Assembly: GCF_030814475.1 (NCBI RefSeq)
Contig: NZ_JAUSVF010000001.1
Location: 1,819,001-1,883,000 of the forward strand
Direction: 5' to 3'
Length of the DNA: 64,000 nucleotides
Origin: Pararhizobium capsulatum DSM 1112
GTDB lineage: Bacteria; Pseudomonadota; Alphaproteobacteria; Rhizobiales; Rhizobiaceae
Shown here: piece after piece, positions 1 through 9,457 of the stretch
Position numbering within the stretch: position 1 is the first letter of the stretch
How the letters are laid out: each line of letters begins with the position of its first letter
Program-made: the position numbers and the translations under genes
The notes under the pieces: model-generated
The model's database searches: none
What the model was told of the DNA's origin: nothing
The model's input: the letters and a program-made list of their open reading frames with translations, nothing else

Positions 1-1692
1 TGCGATGTGGGCACGGTCAGTAGCCGACTGTTCGAAGTGCAGGTTGATCGGCGTCGAGAAACCCCGATTGAACGAGACCACAGGACGCGAGGAAATGCCT
101 TCGAAGACCACGGTCTGCTTGCGCTCGACGAGGTGAAGGACGTCGCCGGTCACTTCGCCGCCCGCAACGGATGTCGCGGTAGCCTCGCTGCCATTCGGCA
201 GCAGCAGGCCAAAGCGCAGCGGGATGTGCATCGGCTCCTTGTCCGGCTGGCCAGGGGTAGCAGGCACCATCTGCTCCAGCGCCATCGTCAGGCTCTGCTT
301 TGCTGTGTCGTATTCGACCGAGACGCTGACGAGGGGGGTGCCGGCCTGATGGTACCAGAGCGCGAATTGCGTAAGATTGCGGCCGCTTGCGTCTTCGAAG
401 CAGCGCACGAAATCCTCAATCGTCACGGCCTGCCCATCATGGCGGACGAAATAGAGGTCCATGCCCTTCTTGAAGAGATCGGCGCCGAGTAGCGTCGCGA
501 TCATACGCGTAACTTCGCTGCCTTTTTCGTAGACTGTGGTTGTGTAGAAGTTATTGATTTCGCGATATTTTGTCGGACGAACCGGATGTGCCAGCGGCCC
601 GGCATCTTCCGGAAACTGCTCCGATTTCAGGTGCCTGACTTCGGCGATACGCTTGACGGCGCGCGAGCGCATGTCGGCGGAGAATTCGTGGTCGCGATAG
701 ACCGTCAGGCCTTCCTTGAGGCAGAGCTGGAACCAGTCGCGGCAGGTGATGCGGTTACCGGTCCAGTTGTGGAAATACTCGTGCGCGATGATGGCTTCGA
801 TGTTGGCATAGTCGGCGTCGGTCGCCGTCTCCGAGTCGGCCAGCACGTATTTGTCGTTGAAAACGTTGAGCCCCTTGTTTTCCATAGCGCCCATGTTGAA
901 GTCGGAAACGGCGACGATCATGAAGATATCGAGATCATATTCACGGCCGAAGACGTCTTCGTCCCATTTCATCGAGCGCTTCAACGCGTCCATCGCATAG
1001 GCGGCACGCGGCTCCTTGCCGTGTTCGACATAGATTTTCAACGCGATGTCGCGGCCGGACATGGTGGTGAACGTGTCTTCGACCACGCCGAGATCCCCGG
1101 CAACGAGCGCAAAGAGATAGCTCGGCTTCGGATGCGGATCGAACCAGGCGGCGAAGTGCCGGCCATCCCCCATGCCTGCGCCGCCCAGGAAATTGCCGTT
1201 TGAAAGCAGGAGCGGCGCCGTTGCCTTCTCGGCGATGATGTTGACGGTATAAACCGCCAGCACATCCGGACGGTCCGGGAAATAGGTAATGCGGCGGAAG
1301 CCCTCGGCCTCGCACTGGGTGCAGTAGATGTTCTTGGTCCGGTAAAGCCCCATCAGTGTCGTATTGGCTTCCGGGTTGATTTCGGTCGTGATCGTGATCT
1401 CGAAAGGCGCTGATGCCGGCAGGTTTCGAATTGTCAGGCTGCTTTCAGCGGCATCGTAGTGGGCGGGCTCTATCGTTTCCTGGTCGAGCAGCAGCCCGGT
1501 CATCTTGAGTTCGTCGCCATCCAGGACGAGGGGAGCGTTGACGTCCACATTTTCCCGGCGGTGGAAGATAAGCCGGGCTTCGACTTTTGTTTCCGTGGGA
1601 TCGAGTTCGAAGGTTAGGTCCACGCGCTCCAGGATGAAATCGGTCGGCTGATAGTTTTCGAGATGAATGATTTCGCCGGTATCTGTGCGCAT
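1..1692 (-). CDS. pepN: Aminopeptidase N (M1 metallopeptidase), C-terminus outside window
   Basis: This zinc aminopeptidase removes N-terminal residues from peptides in the cytoplasm. The visible 564 residues start at the ATG complementary to 1690-1692 and run off the left edge, so about two thirds of the usual ~880 residues are present. The GAMEN substrate-binding motif lies near residues 266-270. The zinc site HEYFH is at 304-308, with the third ligand E327 eighteen residues further on, in the order HExxH-x18-E. All catalytic residues expected in the visible part are intact. It is read leftwards, divergently from the transporter to its right. Family assignment is firm; regulation is not visible. 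Confidence 0.96.
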   Translation of the reverse strand, partial: MRTDTGEIIHLENYQPTDFILERVDLTFELDPTETKVEARLIFHRRENVDVNAPLVLDGDELKMTGLLLDQETIEPAHYDAAESSLTIRNLPASAPFEITITTEINPEANTTLMGLYRTKNIYCTQCEAEGFRRITYFPDRPDVLAVYTVNIIAEKATAPLLLSNGNFLGGAGMGDGRHFAAWFDPHPKPSYLFALVAGDLGVVEDTFTTMSGRDIALKIYVEHGKEPRAAYAMDALKRSMKWDEDVFGREYDLDIFMIVAVSDFNMGAMENKGLNVFNDKYVLADSETATDADYANIEAIIAHEYFHNWTGNRITCRDWFQLCLKEGLTVYRDHEFSADMRSRAVKRIAEVRHLKSEQFPEDAGPLAHPVRPTKYREINNFYTTTVYEKGSEVTRMIATLLGADLFKKGMDLYFVRHDGQAVTIEDFVRCFEDASGRNLTQFALWYHQAGTPLVSVSVEYDTAKQSLTMALEQMVPATPGQPDKEPMHIPLRFGLLLPNGSEATATSVAGGEVTGDVLHLVERKQTVVFEGISSRPVVSFNRGFSTPINLHFEQSATDRAHIA

Positions 1693-1992
1693 CGTATGTT
1701 CCGTGTTGGTCTGCCCCGCTTCAGTTGCGCGGCGACGCCTCGATCTTCATTGTCGGGTACCGGTAAACCGGCCATCCTTCGTACCATCCGCAAGGCAGTC
1801 CTATCCGATCGTGACTTGCGGTCTCTAGGAGACTTACGAAATTCGCCCTAACAATACTTAAATCCGTGGATCATTTCGGGACACTTACGGGAAATTCACG
1901 GATCACCCTGCTGGCAAAGGTAGGGGATTGAACCGCAGGCATCAAATATTTCCGATCAATATCACGAGAATTGATCCATTTATGGTCCGGAA
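1693..1992. other. Intergenic region between divergent genes
   Basis: The stretch separates pepN (leftward) from the EamA transporter (rightward) and must hold both promoters. It contains a short inverted repeat, ATCCGTG near 1861 matched by CACGGAT near 1896. No gene with a convincing ribosome binding site was seen. Confidence 0.4.
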
Positions 1993-3036
1993 ATGAGTAG
2001 GATCGTGGCGCGCTTCATGGATTCGACCGTTTTGCGCATCACCCCGAATATGGAGCCAACGCTCCGTTCCAGCCTAGTTAAGTTCGAGCCTGTCTTCATG
2101 CATGGCGAATATCCCCACCCTTTGAAGGGTATCTCCCTCAAGGTTTTTTCCGTCGTCGTTTTTGTCGCGATGTCGACGCTTATCAAAGCGGCGGGAAACA
2201 ACATCGCCACGGGCCAGATCACCTTCTACCGATCTGCATTCGCGATGGTGCCAATCCTCGCCTATCTGGCTTTTACCGGGCATCTGCGCACCGCCTTCCA
2301 TACGAAGGATATTTTCGGCCACCTGATGCGCGGCTTCATCGGTATCGTCTCTATGAGCTTCGGGTTTTACGGTCTGGTACACCTGCCTTTGCCCGAAGCA
2401 ATCGCTATCGGTTATGCAATGCCACTGCTGGCCGTGGTGTTCGCAGCCGTGTTCCTGAAGGAAACGGTGCGGATCTATCGCTGGACAGCGGTGCTGGTCG
2501 GCCTTGTCGGCGTGGTGATCATCACCTGGCCCCGCCTTACTCTGCTCGATCAGGGCGGGCTCGGAACCGGCGAGGCACTTGGTGCGCTTGCGGTGCTTGC
2601 ATCCGCCACCCTCGGCGCCGTAGCCATGGTGCTGGTGCGCAAGCTACTGGCGCGCGAGAAGACCCATACGATCGTGCTTTATTTCTCGCTCTCGGCTTCC
2701 TGTTTCTCGCTGCTGACCCTGCCGCTGGGTTGGGAACCCATGCCTTTGAGCTCCTTCCTGCTGTTGATGATGGCAGGCTTTTGCGGCGGCATCGCACAGC
2801 TTCTGCTGACGCAAAGCTACCGCTATGCCGATATGTCGACTATCGCACCTTTCGAATACACCTCGATCCTGCTCGGCATCATCATCGGCTATTTTCTGTT
2901 CGACGACGTACCGACGCGCACCATGCTGGTTGGCACGGCAATCGTCATCAGCGCGGGCATCTTCATCATCTGGCGGGAACACAAGCTCGGCCTCGAGCGG
3001 CGCGGCGCGCGCAAGCACATCACGCCACAGGGCTGA
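1993..3036 (+). CDS. EamA/DMT-family transporter
   Basis: This is an inner-membrane drug/metabolite transporter-type permease of unknown substrate. The protein consists of about ten hydrophobic segments arranged as two EamA repeats, the first beginning around the segment KVFSVVVFVAMST and the second around LGALAVLASATLG, with the usual conserved proline and glycine residues near the repeat ends. The start is uncertain: ATG at 1993 gives 347 residues with a soluble N-terminal extension. In-frame ATGs at 2050 and 2098 would give a more typical length of about 310-330. It ends 7 bases from the convergent MFS gene. The substrate cannot be inferred. Confidence 0.85.
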   Translation: MSRIVARFMDSTVLRITPNMEPTLRSSLVKFEPVFMHGEYPHPLKGISLKVFSVVVFVAMSTLIKAAGNNIATGQITFYRSAFAMVPILAYLAFTGHLRTAFHTKDIFGHLMRGFIGIVSMSFGFYGLVHLPLPEAIAIGYAMPLLAVVFAAVFLKETVRIYRWTAVLVGLVGVVIITWPRLTLLDQGGLGTGEALGALAVLASATLGAVAMVLVRKLLAREKTHTIVLYFSLSASCFSLLTLPLGWEPMPLSSFLLLMMAGFCGGIAQLLLTQSYRYADMSTIAPFEYTSILLGIIIGYFLFDDVPTRTMLVGTAIVISAGIFIIWREHKLGLERRGARKHITPQG

Positions 3037-3042
3037 CGTAAA

Positions 3043-4308
3043 TCAGGCCGGACGGCCCGAAGTCTCATTGTCCGCGTTGATGGCCTGGTTCATGGCGTTG
3101 ACGGCTTCGGTGCCGGGTGTCGGGACCGTGTTGGCCTGAAAGTCTGTCTTCCCCACAAGGCCGTCCTTTGCGTTGCGCTTGGCAATACGCCAGGCGGCAT
3201 AGGCGCCGTAGGCGGCAAAATAAATAGCGAGAACGACAAAAAGGGATGCAGGCCCAAAACGGTCCATTACCGGGCCGACCATCAGCGGCCCCGAGATTGT
3301 TCCGATGCCGTAGGTGATCATCATGCCCGAGGAAACCTCGACATACTCGTTCGGGCGGGCGAGGTCGTTCGCATGGGCGACATTGAGCGCATAGATCGGG
3401 AAAAGAACCGAGCCGACAAAGGCCGCGATGATGTAGAGCGTGATAGGCGATGCATTGACGGCAAAGACCATGGCAAGGCAGGACCCAACGCCGGCGATGC
3501 CGCAGCCGACCATGACGATGCGCCGGTCCATACGGTCGGAGGCGCGGCCGATCGGGATTTGGGAAATCGAGCTGCCGAAGAGGAGGGCGGCGAGCAACGT
3601 CGCACCTTCCGCGGTCGAAAGCCCGATCTTTTGGGTGAAGACGCCACCGAGATTGAGCCACGCCCCCGCCATGGCGCCGGCAAGGAACGCGCCGACGATA
3701 GCCACCGGCGAGCGGCGAAACAGGCCGGCGAGATCGAAGCGGGCCTGTGCCGGCGGGGCTGGCATCGTCTGGGACGATAGGGCGGTTGGCAAAAGCGCCA
3801 GTGAAAACAGCACACCGCAGAGAATGAACAGTGAGGTGTTTGTCGGGTCGCCGAGCGGTACGAGATACTGCCCGCCAATGGTTCCGACCATCGTGGTGAT
3901 CAGGTACACCGAAAACAGCATGCCACGGTTTTCGTTGGTGACCTGTTCGTTCAGCCAGCTTTCGATGACCAGGTAGCTGCCGGCGATGGCAAAACCGGAA
4001 ATCGCACGAAAGAAGATCCAGGCCCGCCAGTCGATGACGAGCCCGCAAAGCAGGATAGCGATGCTCAAAAGCGTGATCAGCGCGGCGAACACCCGCACAT
4101 GCCCCACGCGCAGCACGAATTTCGGCGTAACGATGCAGGATAGCGTGAAGCCCAGCGTATAGCCCGTGGCGATGAAGGACACCGTCATCGTCGACCAGCC
4201 TTCCGCCACGGACCGAACCGGCAGCACATAGCTTGCAAGACCGAACCCGACCATCATCAGCAACGTGGACAGCATCAGGCTCGAAACGGAGAAAAGGCTG
4301 CCAAGCAT
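3043..4308 (-). CDS. MFS transporter
   Basis: A 421-residue, twelve-segment major facilitator superfamily permease of the inner membrane. The two six-helix halves are joined by a cytoplasmic loop around residues 185-200, and the conserved loop 2-3 region (TPKFVLRVGHVRVF) and the loop 8-9 copy (GRASDRMDRRIVM) show the MFS D-R-x-x-R pattern. The hydrophilic tail after the last helix (about 40 residues) is typical of alphaproteobacterial YcaD-like members. It is convergent with the EamA transporter. The exported or imported substrate is unknown. Confidence 0.88.
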   Translation of the reverse strand: MLGSLFSVSSLMLSTLLMMVGFGLASYVLPVRSVAEGWSTMTVSFIATGYTLGFTLSCIVTPKFVLRVGHVRVFAALITLLSIAILLCGLVIDWRAWIFFRAISGFAIAGSYLVIESWLNEQVTNENRGMLFSVYLITTMVGTIGGQYLVPLGDPTNTSLFILCGVLFSLALLPTALSSQTMPAPPAQARFDLAGLFRRSPVAIVGAFLAGAMAGAWLNLGGVFTQKIGLSTAEGATLLAALLFGSSISQIPIGRASDRMDRRIVMVGCGIAGVGSCLAMVFAVNASPITLYIIAAFVGSVLFPIYALNVAHANDLARPNEYVEVSSGMMITYGIGTISGPLMVGPVMDRFGPASLFVVLAIYFAAYGAYAAWRIAKRNAKDGLVGKTDFQANTVPTPGTEAVNAMNQAINADNETSGRPA

Positions 4309-4367
4309 GAAGGCTCCAGAGCGCTCCGACGGTCAATTTTGATCATGTCGGGGGAATGCAGACGACA

Positions 4368-4392
4368 GAGGGGCACAAGGCATTGGCCCCTC
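4368..4392. terminator. Hairpin upstream of the MFS gene
   Basis: GAGGGGC and GCCCCTC form a perfect 7-bp stem with an 11-nt loop, downstream (leftwards) of the two microprotein genes at 4520-4900. There is no clear T-tract, so a terminator role is only plausible. Confidence 0.35.
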
Positions 4393-4519
4393 GCAGGTGC
4401 GAACGAGTGTCGCTCTAATCAATTCCGCAGACGCTGTCGATTGCGACAGGCCTTGGCGCAAAGATTTTAAACAGTTCGGGGGAGTAAGGCATTGCCCGCG
4501 AATGCAGGCGGCCTCGATC

Positions 4520-4666
4520 TCAGCGCGGCAGCAGCGCGCTCTGGGCGAGACGCTCGGTCGTCTGGCGGCTGGGTTCGATGCTCAGCCGTGTGTATTCGCG
4601 CGACGCGCGCACTGCAGTTGCGATGTCATGGACGCCGGAGATGAATGCGAGGATCGAGTTCGACAT
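4520..4666 (-). CDS. 48-residue microprotein
   Basis: A short reading frame that encodes a 48-residue protein beginning MSNSILAFISGV. A good ribosome binding site (GGAAAG, 6 nt before the ATG) supports it. The first half is hydrophobic to amphipathic and the rest is arginine-rich. It follows a second microprotein gene of the same orientation after about 57 bases, so the two may be co-transcribed. I do not recognise a family; small proteins of this sort are common and poorly annotated in Rhizobiales. No function is proposed. Confidence 0.55.
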   Translation of the reverse strand: MSNSILAFISGVHDIATAVRASREYTRLSIEPSRQTTERLAQSALLPR

Positions 4667-4723
4667 GACAGGCTTTCCAAGTTCAAGGCTTCACCTGCCG
4701 CGGTGTTTGCGGCAAGCTGATAT

Positions 4724-4900
4724 TCAGCGCTGGATGAATTCGGCGTATATCTGGGCAGGGCGTGTGATGCGGCCGAAACCGGAAGCCGTCATCTGTTCGT
4801 TGGCGGCCGAGCCGAAGCTGTTGAACGGTGTGCGCAGCGCGGTGCCGGCGTGGCGGAGCGTCTCAAAGCTGCTGTGCAGAGGACGAAGACGGGCGGTCAT
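4724..4900 (-). CDS. 58-residue microprotein
   Basis: A short frame starting MTARLRPLHSSFETLRH, preceded by AAGGA ten nucleotides upstream. The protein is basic and moderately polar, with no transmembrane segment or known motif. Its partner at 4520-4666 lies downstream on the same strand, and the two share similar length and a ribosome binding site, suggesting a small operon. The region to its right (4901-5070) is non-coding and would carry the promoter. Family unknown. Confidence 0.55.
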   Translation of the reverse strand: MTARLRPLHSSFETLRHAGTALRTPFNSFGSAANEQMTASGFGRITRPAQIYAEFIQR

Positions 4901-5070
4901 GACTTAAAATTCCTTATCGTATCCCCCCGTACATTTATATTGCATTGCAGCATCGTTTGCGCAATCGGGGCCGCCGCGTTGCTGCTATGCGCAATCCGCA
5001 TGGCTTTCTTCATTTTATGTTCATAAATTAGACAGGCGATCGTAACGGGGGCTTAACCACGAAAACAGGT

Positions 5071-5970
5071 TCAGTCACGTAACTCTGCCTTGAACGCGAG
5101 CAGATCCTGCCAGGCCAGCCGTTTGCTGGCAGGAGCCGACAGTAAATCCTGGGGATGAAGGGTGGCAAGCGCCCTCAGTCGCATCCCTGCAACGTCGAGA
5201 TCGCGCCATTCTCCGCGCATGTGATGGATCGTGTCCGTGCTGCCGAAGAAGAACCGGGCCGTGAAGTTGCCGAGAATCAAAAGATGTTTCGGTTCGGCAA
5301 GGGCAATCTGGCGCTCGATAAACGGGCGGCAGATTTCGCTTTCACGTTGCGAGGGAACGCGATTTCCAGGCGGGCGCCACGGGATGACGTTCGACAGCAG
5401 TGCCGTGGCGCGATCAAGGCCGATGGCCGCGAGCATGCGCTCCAGCATCTGACCCTGTTTGCCGGAAAAGGGCAGTCCGTCACGGTCGTCGTCGGCATTC
5501 GGCATGGGGCCGATCACCATCACGCCGGTCGCGGGGTTGCCATCGGCAAAGACGAGATTTTTGGCGCTGTTGCGCAGGTTGCAACCGGAAAATCCGTCCA
5601 TTGCCGTTTTCAACTCGGCGAGGGATCGCGCGCTTTCGGCAGCAAAGCGGGCTTCGGAAACCGCCTGCTCGTGCGGAATAGCGGCAACGGGCGTTGCCGG
5701 GACCGGCGTTGATGGAGCAGGGGCGGCGCGCTGATCGTTGCGAGGGGCGGCACGCTCGGCCTCGCGTTGAGGACGGGGCTGCGTCTCCGATCGCGTGCCA
5801 TGCTGAACTGGTGGCGCCTGCCTGCTTGCGCCACGCGCGGCGCGTGCTGCGGAAAATTCGGCAAACCGGTCGATCGGATCGTCTTCCAGCAGCCATTCAA
5901 CGCCCGCTTCCGCATGGAAATGCAGAAGGGCGGCAAGTTCGGCAGGGCTCATCTGATCGATGGAGATCAT
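5071..5970 (-). CDS. Uracil-DNA glycosylase, type-4-like
   Basis: The enzyme should remove uracil from DNA in base-excision repair. The first ~125 residues are a variable, proline- and alanine-rich extension. The catalytic domain follows, with the active-site segment near 154-170 (GPMPNADDDRDGLPFSG) and the C-terminal motif around H272 (ATLHPQDLL). Type-4 enzymes carry four cysteines binding a 4Fe-4S cluster. Here only two equivalents are visible (C130 and C214); the first of the CxxC pair is absent and the third position is W198 in PWRPPGNR. The cluster is therefore probably lost, although the fold and active site look intact. It stands alone, downstream of the Hsp70 gene. Confidence 0.88.
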   Translation of the reverse strand: MISIDQMSPAELAALLHFHAEAGVEWLLEDDPIDRFAEFSAARAARGASRQAPPVQHGTRSETQPRPQREAERAAPRNDQRAAPAPSTPVPATPVAAIPHEQAVSEARFAAESARSLAELKTAMDGFSGCNLRNSAKNLVFADGNPATGVMVIGPMPNADDDRDGLPFSGKQGQMLERMLAAIGLDRATALLSNVIPWRPPGNRVPSQRESEICRPFIERQIALAEPKHLLILGNFTARFFFGSTDTIHHMRGEWRDLDVAGMRLRALATLHPQDLLSAPASKRLAWQDLLAFKAELRD

Positions 5971-6056
5971 GACTGATCTTTACAGAAGCCGGTGCCGGCA
6001 GGGAAGGGACAATCCCGCGAAGATACCTTATCCATCGGCTCCTGACAGTGCAGAAT

Positions 6057-7355
6057 TCACGCCGCCATCGCCGTCCAGCGATCGATGTCGTCACGCTCGC
6101 CGATCAGCGCCAGACCGTGCGCGATTGACAGAAGCTCGCCGCCGCTTTCGATGTCGCCCTTGTCGAAACGATTCTCGAACAGGCGGCGGACGGCAGGCAC
6201 GAAGGACGTGCCTCCGGTGAGGAACACCTTGTCAATATCGGCCGGCTTCGTGCCGGTTGTCGTGAACACCTCGTCCAGAGCAGTTTCGATGCGCTCGATA
6301 TCCGGCGCGATCCAGTCTTCGAAATCGGAGCGGCGGATCGTGCGACGGCTTTCCTCGCCGAGCGGCGCGAAATGAAATTCGGTTTCCTCTTCGCTCGAAA
6401 GCCGCATCTTGGCGGCGGAGATCGCCTGGTAGAGCGGGTAGCCTTCATCATGGTCGACCAGATCGATGAAGCGCTCCAGCTTTTCCGGCTCGACCGCCGA
6501 GCGCACCAATTGTTTGAGGTCGGCAAAATCCTTCAGCGTCTTGAAGATCGAGAGCTGGTTCCAGCGGCCGAAATTGGCGTAGTAGCTGGTTGGAACATCG
6601 AGAAGCTTGTCGAAGCTGCGGAACTGGCTGCCCTTGCCGATCAGCGGCGAGATTACATTGTCGATAATACGAAAATCGAAATGATCACCTGCGACGCCAA
6701 TGCCGGAATGGCCAATGGGAACGGCTGTCAGATGACCGGCACGGCTCTCGAAGCGGATGATCGAGTAGTCGGTGGTGCCGCCGCCGAAGTCGGCAACCAG
6801 CACGGTCGCGTCCCGCTTCAAACTCTGGGCGAAATAGAAGGCCGCCGCCACGGGTTCGTAGACGAAGTGGATTTCGGGAAAATCGAAGGTCGAAAGCGCC
6901 TTGTTGTAACGCTCCAGCGCCAGGCCTTCATCGGGATTGCTGCCGGCAAAACGTACGGGACGGCCGACGACGAGGCGCTTGTAATCGCCCTCCCAGCCGT
7001 TGCCGGCATAGTCGGCGATGCGGCTGACGAAGGCGCGCATCAGATCCTCGAAACCATGACGCTTGGCAAAGATCAACGTGCCCTGGAAGAGTGGGCTGGC
7101 AGCAAAGGTCTTGATCGATTGCAGAAAGCGAGCTTCGCCGGGATTGTCGATGAATTCACGAATCGCCGCCTGTCCCGCCTCGATTTTCACCGCGGAGGCG
7201 CCAAGCTTTGCATGCTTGGTAAACGAAAGCGCCGTGCGCATCGTGTCGCCGGTGCCGGCTGCGCTGGTGAATTTCAGAGACTGGGTTGTTTCTCCCTGGG
7301 AGGCAGCCAGTACGGAATTTGTCGTTCCGAAATCGAAGCCTAGCGCTTTGGTCAT
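6057..7355 (-). CDS. Hsp70-family chaperone, YegD-like
   Basis: A 432-residue cytoplasmic Hsp70 relative. The start is ATG at 7355, chosen because AGGAGA precedes it by about 5 nt; longer frames upstream lack support. The ATPase phosphate-1 loop is at residues 5-15 (LGFDFGTTNSV), the phosphate-2 region is VADFGGGTTDYS, and the adenosine motif is LTGGTSFVPAV near the C-terminus. The DnaK substrate-binding domain and lid are missing, as in YegD of enterobacteria (about 450 residues). Its client is unknown. It is divergent from ETF-QO across 388 bp. Confidence 0.9.
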   Translation of the reverse strand: MTKALGFDFGTTNSVLAASQGETTQSLKFTSAAGTGDTMRTALSFTKHAKLGASAVKIEAGQAAIREFIDNPGEARFLQSIKTFAASPLFQGTLIFAKRHGFEDLMRAFVSRIADYAGNGWEGDYKRLVVGRPVRFAGSNPDEGLALERYNKALSTFDFPEIHFVYEPVAAAFYFAQSLKRDATVLVADFGGGTTDYSIIRFESRAGHLTAVPIGHSGIGVAGDHFDFRIIDNVISPLIGKGSQFRSFDKLLDVPTSYYANFGRWNQLSIFKTLKDFADLKQLVRSAVEPEKLERFIDLVDHDEGYPLYQAISAAKMRLSSEEETEFHFAPLGEESRRTIRRSDFEDWIAPDIERIETALDEVFTTTGTKPADIDKVFLTGGTSFVPAVRRLFENRFDKGDIESGGELLSIAHGLALIGERDDIDRWTAMAA

Positions 7356-7743
7356 GTTGTCTCTCCTAAACGCGCCGGCCCGAATGCGCGGGACGGCGTG
7401 GCTCGGCGCTGGTTCGCATCCGTCTTGGGGTCGGACGACCGGCTGCCTTGAGCATTCATAATGAAATGGGAATGATCCCTCGCAGCATGCCGCGATGCGC
7501 TTTCGCGCGGATTGAGGCGGGCTCGTCGCACAGGCTTGGGACAAAAGCAAGGCAGAACGGCCTCATGAATTTTGACGTTTACGTACAAGTCATATGAATC
7601 TGCCGCCGAGTGCATCATGTCATGCGCAAATGCGGGGGGTGGCTGTCGCATCCCGGCTCGACAAGAAGGGTCGTATTTGCCATGACGGATAGGAAATGGG
7701 AACAGACCGGATAAGTCCGGCAATACCGACTGGAGACGAGGAA
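7356..7743. promoter_or_regulatory. Divergent promoter region
   Basis: This region separates the leftward Hsp70 gene from the rightward ETF-QO gene and should contain both promoters. A TTGACG element at 7572 is followed by AT-rich sequence, but no well-spaced -10 element is evident. No small gene with a ribosome binding site was found. Confidence 0.4.
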
Positions 7744-9405
7744 ATGACCGAGGCGCTTGAGCTTCCCGAACGCGAAAGCATGGAATTCGACGTTGTGATC
7801 GTCGGTGCCGGGCCTGCGGGGTTGTCTGCGGCGATCCGATTGAAGCAGGTCAATCCGGAACTCTCGGTCGTCGTGCTCGAAAAGGGCGCCGAAGTCGGCG
7901 CGCATATTCTTTCCGGGGCCGTCGTCGATCCGATCGGCATCGACCGCCTGCTGCCCGGCTGGCGCGAGGAGGCTGACCATCCGTTCAAGACCGAAGTGAC
8001 GGACGACCAGTTCCTGCTGCTCGGCCCCGCCGGCTCGATCCGCCTGCCGAACTTCGCCATGCCGCCGTTGATGAACAATCATGGCAACTACATCGTCTCG
8101 CTGGGCAACGTCTGTCGCTGGCTCGCCACCAAGGCGGAGGAGCTTGGCGTCGAGATTTATCCGGGCTTTGCCGCCGCTGAGGTGCTTTACAATGACCGGG
8201 GCGCCGTCATCGGCGTCGCCACCGGCGACATGGGCATCGAGAAGAACGGCGAGCCTGGCCCGAACTTCGCCCGCGGCATGGAACTGCTCGGCAAGTACAC
8301 GCTGATATCAGAGGGCGTGCGCGGCTCGATAGCCAAGCAGTTGATCGCAAAGTATGAGCTTTCCAAGGACCGCGAGCCGCAGAAGTTCGGTATCGGCATC
8401 AAGGAACTCTGGCAGGTCAAGCCCGAGAACCACAAACAGGGTCTGGTGCAGCATTCCTTCGGCTGGCCGCTCGGCATGAAGACCGGTGGTGGCTCGTTCC
8501 TCTATCACCTCGAAGACAATCTGGTTGCCGTCGGTTTCGTTGTGCACCTGAACTACAAGAACCCCTACCTCTATCCGTTCGAGGAATTCCAGCGCTTCAA
8601 GACGCATCCGGCAATTCGCGGCACCTTCGAGGGCGGCAAGCGCATCTCCTACGGCGCCCGCGCCATCACCGAGGGCGGCTACCAGTCGGTGCCGAAGCTG
8701 TCGTTCCCCGGCGGCGCGCTGATCGGCTGTTCCGCCGGTTTCGTCAACGTGCCCCGCATCAAGGGCAGCCACAATGCCGTGCTGTCTGGCATGCTGGCAG
8801 CAGACCGGATCGCGGCCGCAATCGAGGCTGGTCGCGCCAATGACGAAGTTATCGAGATCGAGAACGACTGGCGCTCAAGCGACATCGGCAAGGATCTGAA
8901 GCGGGTGCGCAACGTCAAGCCGCTATGGTCGCGCTTCGGCACGGCGATAGGCGTGGCGCTCGGCGGTCTCGACATGTGGATCAACCAGATTTTCGGGACT
9001 TCGCCCTTCACACTGAAGCATGGCAAGACGGATGCCGCCTCGCTGGAACCGGCGTCCAGGCACAAGAAGATAGACTACCCGAAGCCGGATGGCGTTCTCA
9101 CCTTCGATCGCCTGTCGTCAGTGTTCCTGTCCAACACCAACCACGAGGAAGACCAGCCGGTCCATCTCAAGGTGAAGGACATGGAGCTGCAGAAGCGCTC
9201 CGAACATGACATCTTTGCCGGTCCCTCGACCCGCTACTGTCCGGCCGGCGTCTATGAATGGGTGGAAAAAGACGGCGAGGAGATCTTCGTCATCAACGCC
9301 CAGAACTGCGTGCACTGCAAGACCTGCGACATCAAGGACCCCAACCAGAACATCAACTGGGTGCCTCCGCAGGGTGGCGAGGGGCCGGTCTATCCGAATA
9401 TGTGA
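7744..9405 (+). CDS. Electron transfer flavoprotein-ubiquinone oxidoreductase
   Basis: ETF-QO passes electrons from reduced ETF (from acyl-CoA and amino-acid dehydrogenases) to ubiquinone at the inner face of the cytoplasmic membrane. The 553-residue product starts at ATG 7744, with GGAG 8 nt upstream. The FAD-binding motif GAGPAG is at residues 21-26. The C-terminal 4Fe-4S site uses C499, C522, C525 and C528 (NCVHCKTC). Length and motif order match the family exactly. No ETF subunit genes are adjacent. Confidence 0.96.
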   Translation: MTEALELPERESMEFDVVIVGAGPAGLSAAIRLKQVNPELSVVVLEKGAEVGAHILSGAVVDPIGIDRLLPGWREEADHPFKTEVTDDQFLLLGPAGSIRLPNFAMPPLMNNHGNYIVSLGNVCRWLATKAEELGVEIYPGFAAAEVLYNDRGAVIGVATGDMGIEKNGEPGPNFARGMELLGKYTLISEGVRGSIAKQLIAKYELSKDREPQKFGIGIKELWQVKPENHKQGLVQHSFGWPLGMKTGGGSFLYHLEDNLVAVGFVVHLNYKNPYLYPFEEFQRFKTHPAIRGTFEGGKRISYGARAITEGGYQSVPKLSFPGGALIGCSAGFVNVPRIKGSHNAVLSGMLAADRIAAAIEAGRANDEVIEIENDWRSSDIGKDLKRVRNVKPLWSRFGTAIGVALGGLDMWINQIFGTSPFTLKHGKTDAASLEPASRHKKIDYPKPDGVLTFDRLSSVFLSNTNHEEDQPVHLKVKDMELQKRSEHDIFAGPSTRYCPAGVYEWVEKDGEEIFVINAQNCVHCKTCDIKDPNQNINWVPPQGGEGPVYPNM

Positions 9406-9457
9406 TGGGTGGGCCTATTGCCAGACCCGCTTGCGGAACGACCCTGCAGAGAAAATG

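Noticed and set aside
941..1315. Minus-strand open frames inside pepN
   Set aside because: They lie in a different frame from the clear M1 peptidase and have low-complexity basic composition.
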